64,000 bases of DNA from Pseudomonas segetis. GTDB taxonomy: Bacteria; Pseudomonadota; Gammaproteobacteria; Pseudomonadales; Pseudomonadaceae. The stretch spans positions 248,001-312,000 of the forward strand of contig NZ_FZOG01000003.1 in NCBI RefSeq assembly GCF_900188155.1, given 5' to 3'. This document shows, one piece after another, positions 29,119-37,280 of the stretch (the stretch's first letter is position 1; each line of letters begins with the position of its first letter). The notes below the pieces were generated by a model, which did not search any database, had not been told where the DNA came from, and worked only from the letters and a program-made list of their open reading frames with translations. The translations under genes were made by a program, and so were the position numbers.

Positions 29119-30177
29119 TCATGCGTCCTTCTTCGAATTATTAGGTCGGCAGACATTTTCAAAACCTTCCAACACATTGACTGCGTTGACGCCGATGGCT
29201 TCGACGGCATAGCCGCCCTCCATGACAAACAGCGTCGGTAAGCCCATTGCGGCAATGCGCTCGCCCATGCTCAGGTAATCCGGGCTGTCGAGCTTGAATT
29301 GCGAGATTGGGTCTTCTTTGTAGGTGTCGACACCGAGCGAGACAATGACCACCTCGGCGTCGAATGTGTTTATCCGCGTGCAGGCGTCATCCAGGGCGGC
29401 GCCCCAGCTGTCCCAGGCACTGCCGGCAGGCAATGGATAATTGATGTTGAAGCCTTCACCCGCGCCTTCGCCATGTTCATCGGCATGGCCGAGGAAGAAG
29501 GGAAACTCAGCCAGCGGGTCACCATGGATCGAGGTGAACAGCACATCGCTGCGCGAGTAGAAAATTGATTGGGTGCCGTTGCCGTGGTGATAGTCGACAT
29601 CGAGAATCGCCACTCGCTTGTAGCCTTGGTCGATAAAGGCCTGTGCGGCAATGGCGGCATTATTGAGGTAGCAATAGCCGCCCATTACATCGCTTGCGGC
29701 GTGATGGCCTGGTGGTCGGCACAGGGCAAAGGCGCAGTGCGCGCCGTCGGCAATTTCGCGTTGGGCGGTGAGCGCCACCTGGGCGGCGCTATAAGCCGCT
29801 TGCCAAGTGCCTGCGGTAATGGGGGCGCCAGCATCGAAGCTGTAGTAGCCAAGTTGCCCGTGCAGGCTGGTTGGCAAGCGCTGGCTCAGGGTACGCGCGG
29901 GCCAGGTGTAGGGCAGCAGATCCCCGTTGCCGTCCTGTTCTTGCCAGCGTGCCCAGGCTCCTTCGAAAAAGTTCAGGTAGTCGGCGGTGTGAATGCGTTC
30001 TATGGGCGTGCGGCCGAAATCCTGCGGCTCGCGAATCTCACCGATATTGCGGTCCTTAACGCGCTGCAGAATATGGTCGGCACGTTTGGGCATCTCAAAA
30101 CAGGGCATCAATTTGCCGTCGATCAACTCGCAGCTGCCGTGATGGAGGTGATGGTCGTCGCTATAGATTGTGAGCAT
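29119..30177 (-). CDS. Acetylpolyamine amidohydrolase (class II histone-deacetylase family)
   Basis: 352 residues. Removes acetyl groups from acetylated polyamines such as N-acetylputrescine or acetylcadaverine. The zinc-hydrolase core is intact: the catalytic His pair in CRPPGHHAASDVMGGYCYLN, the zinc ligands in ILDVDYHHGNGTQSIFY, and VIVSLGVDTYKEDP with a further Asp. The N-terminal MLTIYSDDHHLHHGSCELID matches bacterial APAH enzymes (AphA/AphB of P. aeruginosa) more closely than histone deacetylases. The stop overlaps the potF-like start by 4 bp, indicating coupled translation and a shared polyamine role. Confidence 0.93.
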   Translation of the reverse strand: MLTIYSDDHHLHHGSCELIDGKLMPCFEMPKRADHILQRVKDRNIGEIREPQDFGRTPIERIHTADYLNFFEGAWARWQEQDGNGDLLPYTWPARTLSQRLPTSLHGQLGYYSFDAGAPITAGTWQAAYSAAQVALTAQREIADGAHCAFALCRPPGHHAASDVMGGYCYLNNAAIAAQAFIDQGYKRVAILDVDYHHGNGTQSIFYSRSDVLFTSIHGDPLAEFPFFLGHADEHGEGAGEGFNINYPLPAGSAWDSWGAALDDACTRINTFDAEVVIVSLGVDTYKEDPISQFKLDSPDYLSMGERIAAMGLPTLFVMEGGYAVEAIGVNAVNVLEGFENVCRPNNSKKDA

Positions 30178-30310
30178 GTTGGGAAGCCCTGCAGTTATTT
30201 GTTATGGCTCCATTGTTTGCCTAAAGCGAAGTGCGCGAGAACGCTACAGATGGCCAAAAGGGGATATATCTGGCCAAATTTAACGGCCATGCATGTCTCG
30301 GATATTCGGC

Positions 30311-31300
30311 TTACAAGCGAAAGTGGCTGGGGGCAACTCCGCTCCAGCGTTGGAATGCATGGCGAAAACTGGCGCTTTCACTGAACCCCAGTTCTTCCGC
30401 AACACGCCCGACCGGCCAGCCTTCTTGGCAGAGCAATGCTTTGGCGCGCTCAAAACGCAGGTCATCGAGCAACTCCTGGTAATGGGTGCCCAATGCGCGC
30501 AAGTGGCGGCGCAAGGTTCTGGGCGAGCAGTGCATCTGCTGCGCCAGTTGCTCCAGGCCGGGGGAGCTGGCCAATTGCTCGGAAAGTAATTGGCGAATAC
30601 GTGCCAGCCACAGTTGCCGGGCAGAGAACTCGCTATTGAGCTTTCGGCAGCGCATCAACATTTCTTGGTGAGTGATTGCATCTGCCAGCGGTAAGCGTCG
30701 GCTAAGCCAACTGGCGGGAAAGGCAAAGGCATTGCTTTGGGCATTGAAGTGCAGTGGACAGTCAAAGCTTTTGGCATACAGGGACGAGTAGGCCGGTTGT
30801 GGGTACTGGAATTGTGTTGCGCTCAAGGGCAATGGCTGGCCGAGCAGGTCGGTGCAGATGGTGTTCAGGGAAGCCAGGCACATCTCGGTGTTGAAGACTT
30901 CAAGCTCCGGGCGCTGTTGGTAATCGCTGGCGCTGACCCAGGCCAGTTTGCCTTCAATGCGTAGGTCCAGCTTGAAGTAGGTGCCCAGTAGTGCCGGATA
31001 CTCCAGCAGCAATTGCCAGGCGTCACCAAAGGTGGCACTCGACAATGCGGCGTAACCGAGTATGCCGTAGGCGGAAATGTGCATGCGCTGGCCGAGCTCG
31101 AGCCCCAGGTCTTCTCGCACGGCCAAGCCGTTTGCGCACACCTGCAGTTCTTGGTGAGGCGTGATGCGGCTGTCATTGCCGCCGAGGTCTTCCGGGCGGA
31201 TGCCGCTGGCATCAAGCAGTCGTGTGACTGGAACTGATGTGTCGGCGAAATAGGCAAGGATCATGGAAACCACATGCAAGGTGGTCAATTGAGCGTGCAT
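30311..31300 (-). CDS. AraC-family regulator (ArgR/GbdR-unlike, arabinose-binding domain type)
   Basis: 329 residues. The N-terminal two thirds form an Arabinose_bd_2-type ligand domain (ILAYFADTSVPVTRLLDASGI, LELGQRMHISAYGILGYAALSS). The last about 100 residues hold the two HTH motifs (LEQLAQQMHCSPRTLRRHLRALG and VGRVAEELGFSESASFRHAFQRWSG). It lies 133 bp upstream of the polyamine amidohydrolase operon on the same strand and could control it, or the adhP gene on its other side. Which one is unresolved. Confidence 0.9.
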   Translation of the reverse strand: MHAQLTTLHVVSMILAYFADTSVPVTRLLDASGIRPEDLGGNDSRITPHQELQVCANGLAVREDLGLELGQRMHISAYGILGYAALSSATFGDAWQLLLEYPALLGTYFKLDLRIEGKLAWVSASDYQQRPELEVFNTEMCLASLNTICTDLLGQPLPLSATQFQYPQPAYSSLYAKSFDCPLHFNAQSNAFAFPASWLSRRLPLADAITHQEMLMRCRKLNSEFSARQLWLARIRQLLSEQLASSPGLEQLAQQMHCSPRTLRRHLRALGTHYQELLDDLRFERAKALLCQEGWPVGRVAEELGFSESASFRHAFQRWSGVAPSHFRL

Positions 31301-31351
31301 CGCAGGCTGAGTCCAATGGTTGCAATGAACCCTTGTACAGCAAGATGTATG

Positions 31352-31378
31352 CCGCTGGCCCTGGGTTGTGGCCAGCGG
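31352..31378. terminator. Hairpin downstream of adhP
   Basis: A perfect 9-bp stem CCGCTGGCC/GGCCAGCGG with a 9-nt loop between adhP and the AraC gene, both on the minus strand. No T-run follows, so it is only terminator-like. Confidence 0.5.
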
Positions 31379-31395
31379 TCTGTGTTTGGCTACCT

Positions 31396-32418
31396 TTAGA
31401 AGGTCAGAACCGTACGCCCTTCAATTTTCCCTGCGCGCATTTGGTCGAGAATGCTGTTGATGTTCTCCAGTTTATCCGTGCTGCAGGTTGCGTTGACCAG
31501 GCCTTCGCCCGCGAAGTCCATCGCTTCCTGCAAGTCCGCGCGGGTGCCAACGATTGAGCCGGTAATGCTGATGGCCTTGAGTACCACATCAAAAATCGGT
31601 GCGGGAAAATCACCCGGTGGCAGCCCCACCAGTGCGACTGTACCGCCACGACGTGCGGCACCAATGGCCTGGCCAAATGCGCTATTGGACACCGCCGTCA
31701 CCAGTACGCCGTGAGCGCCGCCAATGTCGCGCTGGATCACTGTGGCCGGATCTTCCTTGAGTGCATTGACCGTCAGTTGTGCACCGAGTTTGCGGGCCAG
31801 CTCCAGCTTACTGTCATCGACATCAATTGCAGCCACATGCAGGCCCATGGCGCGCGCATACTGGATGGCAATGTGGCCAAGGCCGCCGATACCGGAAATA
31901 GCGACCCACTGGCCGGGGCGGGCGCCAGTAACCTTGAGCCCCTTGTACACGGTGACGCCGGCGCAAAGGATGGGGGCCATTTCAACAAAGCCGATGTTCT
32001 TCGGCAGAATGCCAACGAAATTCGGGTCGGCCAGTACGTATTCGGCATAGCCACCGTTGACCGAGTAGCCGGTGTTTTGTTGGCCTTCGCACAGGGTTTC
32101 CCAGCCCGTCAGGCAGTGTTCGCAACAGCCGCAGGCGGTATAGAGCCAAGGCACGCCGACACGGTCGCCTTCCTTGACCCGGGTGACGCCACTACCGACC
32201 GCTGCGACATAACCAACGCCTTCATGGCCGGGGATAAACGGCAGGCTGGGCTTGACTGGCCAATCACCTTCGGCAGCGTGCAAATCGGTGTGGCAGACGC
32301 CGCTGGCTTCAATCTTGACCAGAATCTGCCCCGGGCCTGGCAAGGGGACTTTTACTTCTTCAATACGCAGGGGGGCGCCGAAGCTATGAACGACGGCGGC
32401 TCTCATGGTTTGTGACAT
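31396..32418 (-). CDS. adhP: Zinc-dependent alcohol dehydrogenase
   Basis: 340 residues from ATG 32418; the open frame extends to 32544 without family likeness. Oxidises primary alcohols (or reduces aldehydes) with NAD. Visible: catalytic zinc ligands in [15 protein letters not shown] and GHEGVGYV, the structural zinc cysteines in [15 protein letters not shown], and the Rossmann motif [13 protein letters not shown]. Length matches bacterial AdhP/AdhA (about 336-342). It is divergent from purE, with 272 bp between them, and synteny with P. aeruginosa adhA (PA5427) next to purEK is recalled. Confidence 0.95.
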   Translation of the reverse strand: MSQTMRAAVVHSFGAPLRIEEVKVPLPGPGQILVKIEASGVCHTDLHAAEGDWPVKPSLPFIPGHEGVGYVAAVGSGVTRVKEGDRVGVPWLYTACGCCEHCLTGWETLCEGQQNTGYSVNGGYAEYVLADPNFVGILPKNIGFVEMAPILCAGVTVYKGLKVTGARPGQWVAISGIGGLGHIAIQYARAMGLHVAAIDVDDSKLELARKLGAQLTVNALKEDPATVIQRDIGGAHGVLVTAVSNSAFGQAIGAARRGGTVALVGLPPGDFPAPIFDVVLKAISITGSIVGTRADLQEAMDFAGEGLVNATCSTDKLENINSILDQMRAGKIEGRTVLTF

Positions 32419-32543
32419 GATATTTTTCCCATGGTCGTGTGAGTCTGTAGTGTGCGCTAACCTAGGCGGGTGAACTTGACATAGAGCAAAATGTAGCAAC
32501 TCTGCGGGTATGGTCCTGAGCTCTGGACAAACGGTCGCCAGCA

Positions 32544-32574
32544 TTGCTCACTGCCCATGTCTTTGCGGTATACT
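32544..32574 (+). promoter_or_regulatory. Candidate purE promoter
   Basis: A near-consensus -10 TATACT (32569-32574) with an upstream TTGCTC (32544-32549), spacing 19 bp, slightly long. Transcription would start near 32580, giving a leader of about 110 nt before the purE ATG. Confidence 0.5.
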
Positions 32575-32577
32575 GCG

Positions 32578-32655
32578 CGGCCTTCGGCCGGCGGCACCCG
32601 GCCATATATCGCAAACAAGCCACGCTGGTTAAACCGCGTGGCTTGTTAGTTTTTG
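32578..32655 (+). promoter_or_regulatory. Structured purE leader: candidate attenuator
   Basis: Three inverted repeats fill the leader. Hairpin A, CGGCC-TTC-GGCCG (32578-32590), and hairpin B, GGCCGG/CCGGCC (32586-32603), share bases 32586-32590 and so exclude each other. Hairpin C is an 11-bp perfect stem ACAAGCCACGC/GCGTGGCTTGT with a 10-nt loop (32615-32646), followed by TAGTTTTTG, and looks like an intrinsic terminator. No gene on this strand lies upstream to need terminating, so C is best read as premature termination ahead of purE. The controlling signal is unknown. Confidence 0.55.
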
Positions 32656-32690
32656 ACGCGCCAACCGGCGCCCAATATAGAGGCACAACG

Positions 32691-33182
32691 ATGAGCGCAC
32701 TGGTAGGCGTGATCATGGGCTCCAAGTCCGACTGGAGCACCCTTAGCCACACCACCGAGATGCTGGACAAGCTGGGTATCGGTTACGAGGTGAAGGTTGT
32801 TTCCGCTCACCGTACCCCGGACTTGCTCTTCCAGTATGCCGAGCAGGCGGAGTCTCGAGGGATCCAGGTGATTATTGCTGGCGCCGGCGGCGCTGCACAT
32901 TTACCGGGCATGTGCGCGGCCAAAACGCACCTTCCGGTACTGGGCGTCCCTGTGCAATCGTCGATGCTTTCAGGTGTTGATTCGCTGTTGTCCATCGTAC
33001 AGATGCCTGCTGGCGTGCCGGTTGCTACCCTGGCGATTGGCAAGGCGGGTGCGGTCAACGCCGCATTGCTGGCGGCGAGTATTCTGGGCCATCAACACCC
33101 GCAGTTTCACGAGGCGCTGAAGAAATTCCGTACCGAGCAGACTGAAACTGTTTTGGACAATCCAGACCCGCGCCAAGCTTGA
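32691..33182 (+). CDS. purE: N5-carboxyaminoimidazole ribonucleotide mutase
   Basis: 163 residues from ATG 32691 (AGAGGCACAACG just upstream). Converts N5-CAIR to CAIR in purine synthesis. Class I PurE signatures are intact: [12 protein letters not shown] at the N-terminus, [15 protein letters not shown] with the key His, and [28 protein letters not shown]. Length is typical. purK follows 22 bp later in the same operon. Confidence 0.97.
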   Translation: MSALVGVIMGSKSDWSTLSHTTEMLDKLGIGYEVKVVSAHRTPDLLFQYAEQAESRGIQVIIAGAGGAAHLPGMCAAKTHLPVLGVPVQSSMLSGVDSLLSIVQMPAGVPVATLAIGKAGAVNAALLAASILGHQHPQFHEALKKFRTEQTETVLDNPDPRQA

Positions 33183-33204
33183 GTCGATCTAAAAGGGCTG
33201 TGTT

Positions 33205-34287
33205 ATGAAAATCGGTGTAATCGGTGGCGGCCAGTTGGGTCGCATGTTGGCCCTGGCGGGCACTCCGCTGGGCATGAACTTCGCATTTCTCGACCCGGCG
33301 CCAGACGCCTGTGCACAGGCATTGGGTGAGCATATTCGCGCCGATTACGGTGATCAGGACCATTTGCGCCAGTTGGCTGATGAAGTTGATCTGGTGACCT
33401 TTGAGTTTGAAAGCGTCCCGGCTGAAACCGTTGCCTTCCTGTCGCAGTTCGTGCCGGTTTATCCGGGGGCAGAGGCCTTGCGCATCGCCCGCGATCGTTG
33501 GTTTGAGAAGTCGATGTTCAAGGATCTTGGCATCCCAACGCCGGATTTTGCCGACATTCAATCGCAGGCCGATCTTGATGCCGCAGTCGCCAGCATCGGC
33601 CTGCCTGCCGTGATGAAAACCCGCACCCTGGGTTACGACGGCAAGGGACAAAAGGTGCTGCGTAGCGCCGATGATGTCGCGGGCGCCTTTGCCGAGCTTG
33701 GCAGCGTGCCATGTTTGCTCGAAGGTTTTGTGCCCTTCACTGGCGAAGTTTCGCTGGTGGCTGTGCGTGGCCGCGACGGCGATATCCGGTTTTATCCGTT
33801 GGTGCACAACACGCACAACAGCGGCATCCTCGGCTTGTCGATCGCCAGCACCGATCACCCGTTGCAGGCGCTGGCTGAAGATTACGCCAGCCGCGTACTG
33901 GACAAGCTCGGCTATGTCGGTGTGCTGGCCTTTGAGTTCTTCGAAGTAGACGGTGGCCTCAAGGCCAACGAGATCGCGCCGCGTGTGCATAACTCCGGCC
34001 ACTGGACGATCGAAGGCGCCGAATGCAGCCAGTTTGAAAACCATCTGCGCGCCATCGCGGGCTTGCCACTGGGTTCGACCGCCAAGGTCGGCGAAAGCGC
34101 CATGCTCAACTTCATTGGCGAAGTGCCGCCTGTGGATAAAGTCATCGCCATCGCCGACTGCCACCTGCATCACTACGGCAAAGCCTTCAAGGCAGGGCGT
34201 AAGGTTGGCCATGCCACAGTGCGCAGTAAGGACCGTGCCACGCTCGACCTGCAAGTGGCAGCCGTGCAGGCCCTGATCGACGCCTGA
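33205..34287 (+). CDS. purK: N5-carboxyaminoimidazole ribonucleotide synthase
   Basis: 360 residues. Uses ATP and bicarbonate to make N5-CAIR from AIR, supplying PurE. The N-terminal IGVIGGGQLGRMLALAG motif, the ATP-grasp segment TRTLGYDGKGQKVL, FELFVPF-like EGFVPFTGEVSLVAVRG, and the C-terminal EIAPRVHNSGHWTIEGAECSQF (family hallmark) are all present. It is the second gene of the purEK operon. A short CCTGGC/GCCAGG inverted repeat follows the stop. Confidence 0.97.
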   Translation: MKIGVIGGGQLGRMLALAGTPLGMNFAFLDPAPDACAQALGEHIRADYGDQDHLRQLADEVDLVTFEFESVPAETVAFLSQFVPVYPGAEALRIARDRWFEKSMFKDLGIPTPDFADIQSQADLDAAVASIGLPAVMKTRTLGYDGKGQKVLRSADDVAGAFAELGSVPCLLEGFVPFTGEVSLVAVRGRDGDIRFYPLVHNTHNSGILGLSIASTDHPLQALAEDYASRVLDKLGYVGVLAFEFFEVDGGLKANEIAPRVHNSGHWTIEGAECSQFENHLRAIAGLPLGSTAKVGESAMLNFIGEVPPVDKVIAIADCHLHHYGKAFKAGRKVGHATVRSKDRATLDLQVAAVQALIDA

Positions 34288-34460
34288 TGATTTGACCTGG
34301 CACTGTGCAACGCAGCGCCAGGGGAACCTCCATTGGGATTGGCCGTCAGATGGCTGAGCGCCATAGTTGTTCTAGACTGTGGTTTGAGCGCCAGTATCGT
34401 CCCCTGATGATACCCACTGCTTGAACCCTAGGCGCAATCACTTGAAATGGAGAACAAGCC

Positions 34461-34706
34461 ATGGGAATTATCGGCACTATTTTTATCGGCCTGATTGTAG
34501 GTCTGATTGCACGCTTCCTTAAGCCAGGCGATGACAGCATGGGTTGGATCATGACCATCCTGCTGGGTATTGGTGGGTCGCTGGCAGCTACCTACGGTGG
34601 CCAGGCATTGGGTATTTATCAGGCTGGCCAGGGCGCTGGTTTTATCGGCGCAATCGTCGGTGCGGTGATTCTGCTGTTTATCTACGCCATGATCAAAAAG
34701 AACTGA
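34461..34706 (+). CDS. GlsB/YeaQ/YmgE-family small membrane protein
   Basis: 81 residues with three hydrophobic Gly-rich segments (IIGTIFIGLIVGLIARFL, WIMTILLGIGGSLAAT, GAIVGAVILLFIYAMI). The Transgly_assoc-type signature GLIARFLKPGDDSMGW is present, as in E. coli YeaQ/YmgE. It is an inner-membrane protein often tied to stress responses; function unknown. The start has a GGAGAACAAGCC ribosome binding site. An excellent terminator follows. Confidence 0.92.
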   Translation: MGIIGTIFIGLIVGLIARFLKPGDDSMGWIMTILLGIGGSLAATYGGQALGIYQAGQGAGFIGAIVGAVILLFIYAMIKKN

Positions 34707-34726
34707 TCCACGCTTGGCTGCTCTGC

Positions 34727-34755
34727 AAGAAGCCGTCTTATGACGGCTTCTTTAT
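34727..34755 (+). terminator. Terminator after the YeaQ/YmgE-type gene
   Basis: A perfect 11-bp stem AAGAAGCCGTC/GACGGCTTCTT with loop TTAT, continuing into TTATTT. Confidence 0.9.
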
Positions 34756-34839
34756 TTGTGGTGCTGCAACAGTGCGCACTTGCATGTGCCTGCCAGCTCT
34801 AAGAGACTGCAAGCCAGCACCCTGCCCGAGAGTTTGTCG

Positions 34840-35376
34840 ATGTCCCGTTTGTTATTACTGCCGCTGTTGCTGGTCAGCAGCCTGGTCTTTGCCGAGTTAC
34901 CCGAAACCGACTGGCTTGAGCTGATGCCTGCCGAGGATCAGCAAGCCTTGGCAGACATGCCGGAAATCACTCATGACAGCCCTGAAGGCGATAGTAGCTT
35001 CTATCAATCGGGTGGTCTCAAGCAGAAGGATGCAAAGCTTCCCGCCGTGATGTACTCGGCTAAAACCGTCGCGGCGTTCAACGGCAAGCAGATTCGGCTG
35101 GGTGGCTATCCCGTGCCGCTCGAAAGCGATGCCCAGGGACGCAGCACCCTGTTCTTCCTGGTGCCATACCCAGGTGCCTGCATTCATGTGCCGCCGCCTC
35201 CGCCGAACCAACTGGTGCTGGTGCGCTATGCAAAAGGTATAGCGCTGGAGGATATCTATGCGCCGCTGTGGGTCAGCGGTGAGATCAAGGTTGAGAGCGT
35301 CAGCAACGATCTGGCCGATGCAGCCTACGCGCTGGATGCCAGCGAAGTGAGACTCGTGGAAGAAGCAGACCTCTAA
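34840..35376 (+). CDS. DUF3299 exported protein
   Basis: 178 residues from ATG 34840; the frame is open further up to 34756 but only this start gives a clean signal peptide (MSRLLLLPLLLVSSLVFA). The mature part has the DUF3299 pattern: LGGYPVPLESDAQGRSTLFFLVPYPGACIHVPPPPPNQLVLV, with the single Cys and a Pro-rich loop. It is periplasmic; members usually sit near ABC export systems or stand alone, and their role is unknown. Confidence 0.9.
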   Translation: MSRLLLLPLLLVSSLVFAELPETDWLELMPAEDQQALADMPEITHDSPEGDSSFYQSGGLKQKDAKLPAVMYSAKTVAAFNGKQIRLGGYPVPLESDAQGRSTLFFLVPYPGACIHVPPPPPNQLVLVRYAKGIALEDIYAPLWVSGEIKVESVSNDLADAAYALDASEVRLVEEADL

Positions 35377-35408
35377 TCCGGTGCGCGGCGTATTGGCCTG
35401 TGGATAAG

Positions 35409-36695
35409 TTAATTTGCGCTTTGATTTTTCGCCGCAATCCACTGCGACATGTATTGCGTGCTCTTGAGCGTGTGATGGCGAAGCATGCCACCGATGAAGT
35501 TGTCACGCCGATGGCTGTCCAGATTTTCGCTTAGCTGAGCAAGCCGGTTAATCAATTCGCTGCCCAGGCGCTGACGGTCAAAGCGCTGCTGTAAGATCGC
35601 AGCACCTTGTTCCTGGGCCTGAAGCCAGCGGTTTTCATCTTCATAAAGCGCCACGGCGGCATCGACAAAGTTTGCCGCGCAATCCACCACAGCCCCGCCC
35701 CAAGGTAAGTCGCCGTGCATCCCTTCGCTGCCGATAACGGTGGTAATACTCGGTGTGCCGCATGCCATTGCATCCGCGAGCTTGCCTTTGATGCCCGCGC
35801 CAAAGCGCAGTGGCGCCAGGCAGATACGCGCCTGGCCCATGACTTGATGTGCATCATCCGCCCAGCCCAACACATGGAACCCTTGCTTGGGGTTGTGCAG
35901 CGCAGTGGCTTTGGGCGGGGGATAAGCGCCATATACATGCAACTGCGCGTGCGGCAGGCGCTGACGAACCAGCGGCCACAGTGCGTGTTTAAGCCACAGC
36001 ACAGAATCCCAGTTGGGCGCATGGCGGAAATTGCCAATGCTGATGAAGTGTGCACGCTCGGCAAAAGGCGCAGGCTTGCTCGCGCTGGGAATCAACATCA
36101 GGGCGCAGTCGTGCAGCAGTGTTGCCGGTACCGAGAACGCCTGCTGCAGTAATTGCATCTCGAATCCAGAGATCATCAGGCTCAGGTCACTGCGAAAGAT
36201 TGCGGCGACTTCACGCTTGGCCGTATCTGAATTGGCCATGACCTCAAACAGTTGGTCAGCACCTGCCGTAACCGCGTCCACGCTCTGTTTATCGGCTTCG
36301 TTAGAGCAGGCCTGCTGCGTAGCTTTTAGCAGGTGATGACGGGCTTCACGCAAACTGTGCAAGTCGCATGTGTCCAGAACTCTCATGGCTTCAGGGCAAG
36401 CCCGCTCGACTCGCCAGGCGAACTGCTCTTCAGTGAAGAAGCGGTCGAACAGCACCATGTCGGGCTGCAACTCAGCCAGCCATTGGTCAAAGCTGTCGCA
36501 GTTAAGCGCAATTTGTACCTCAGCAATCCCCAGCGCAGTTAAGTCCGCGCGGTGCTCGGACAGCGCGGCGGCACTGGCGAAGGTCACATGCCAACCCTGT
36601 GCGCGAAATAACTCCAGCAGCTCCATCATCCGGCTGCCCGCGGCGGATGAACGTGGTTCTGGCCAGACATAGCCGATAACAAGGATATTTTGCAT
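35409..36695 (-). CDS. Glycosyltransferase, GT-B fold (GT4-like)
   Basis: 428 residues. The N-terminal nucleotide-fold start ILVIGYVWPEPRSSAAGSRM and the C-terminal donor-binding half are clear: ISIGNFRHAPNWDSVLWL, LHVYGAYPPPKATAL, GFHVLGWADD, and CLAPLRFGAGIKGKLADAMACGTPSITTVIGSEGM, which holds the conserved Gly/Glu donor site. Acceptor and sugar are unknown; no other glycan genes are nearby. It converges on the DUF3299 gene. Confidence 0.88.
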   Translation of the reverse strand: MQNILVIGYVWPEPRSSAAGSRMMELLELFRAQGWHVTFASAAALSEHRADLTALGIAEVQIALNCDSFDQWLAELQPDMVLFDRFFTEEQFAWRVERACPEAMRVLDTCDLHSLREARHHLLKATQQACSNEADKQSVDAVTAGADQLFEVMANSDTAKREVAAIFRSDLSLMISGFEMQLLQQAFSVPATLLHDCALMLIPSASKPAPFAERAHFISIGNFRHAPNWDSVLWLKHALWPLVRQRLPHAQLHVYGAYPPPKATALHNPKQGFHVLGWADDAHQVMGQARICLAPLRFGAGIKGKLADAMACGTPSITTVIGSEGMHGDLPWGGAVVDCAANFVDAAVALYEDENRWLQAQEQGAAILQQRFDRQRLGSELINRLAQLSENLDSHRRDNFIGGMLRHHTLKSTQYMSQWIAAKNQSAN

Positions 36696-36973
36696 GTGCA
36701 GAGAAAGGGACGGTTGCTCAAAACACGGATTGTAGCGGAGTTAAGGTGCGGGGCCGTCATCCCTTGATTGGTGATCAACCAGTATTTAGTTGTGGATAGC
36801 GGTATATGTAAATTTTATACGCTCCAGACTAGTAAACTCGGCTTTTTTGACTATGTTTTACCCTAAAATGCACGTAGTCAGCGGATTCTGGCTGGCTGGA
36901 ATACTCAGGTCGATCCAAGGCTCCACGGTCAGTGGAGCAGCGTGAAATTCCGCAAGTGGATTAAATCAAATGG
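36696..36973. other. Gene-free stretch left of the MITE
   Basis: About 280 bp between the glycosyltransferase start and the MITE. It is AT-richer than average around 36780-36870. A TTGACT hexamer at 36847 is followed by TAAAAT, but the spacing (11 bp) is too short for a normal promoter. The native promoter of the FadL-type gene probably lay here before the element inserted. Confidence 0.35.
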
Positions 36974-36977
36974 TTAA

Positions 36978-37246
36978 GGATCCTCTGAAAAAGGTAGCGA
37001 GCGACGCGAGTACAAGGCGCAACGACCAGCGGGAGTAACAGCCGAAGGCTGGCCCGCAGGGCGAGCGCAGCGAGTCAAAAACTGCGAAAAAGTGACCGGG
37101 GTCGTGCTCGACTTTACGTGCTGTAAATGAGCATTTGATTCGCTTTGCCCACCCCTTCGGGGCAGCACTGAAGTGCGTTCAGCCTAAAGGCTGTGAGCAG
37201 TTTTTTAACGCAGTAATATCGAGCGCAGTAGTTTTTCAGAGGGTTC
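36978..37246. mobile_element. 269-bp MITE with 15-bp terminal repeats and TTAA duplication
   Basis: Terminal inverted repeats GGATCCTCTGAAAAA (36978-36992) and TTTTTCAGAGGGTTC (37232-37246) match at 13 of 15 positions, with 11 perfect inner bases. The element is flanked on both sides by TTAA (36974-36977 and 37247-37250), a direct target duplication that fits the YTAR target of IS5-group elements. No transposase is encoded; the short frames inside are not convincing genes. The right end resembles sequences I recall as frequent at Pseudomonas insertion-sequence ends. It ends 34 bp before the porin ATG. Confidence 0.82.
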
Positions 37247-37280
37247 TTAAGTGGTTATAAACATACAAGGATATCTGGCC

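Noticed and set aside
36974..37168. A 64-codon minus-strand frame inside the MITE
   Set aside because: It spans the terminal repeat and has an unstructured, Arg/Ser/Pro-rich translation; non-autonomous elements often carry such chance frames.
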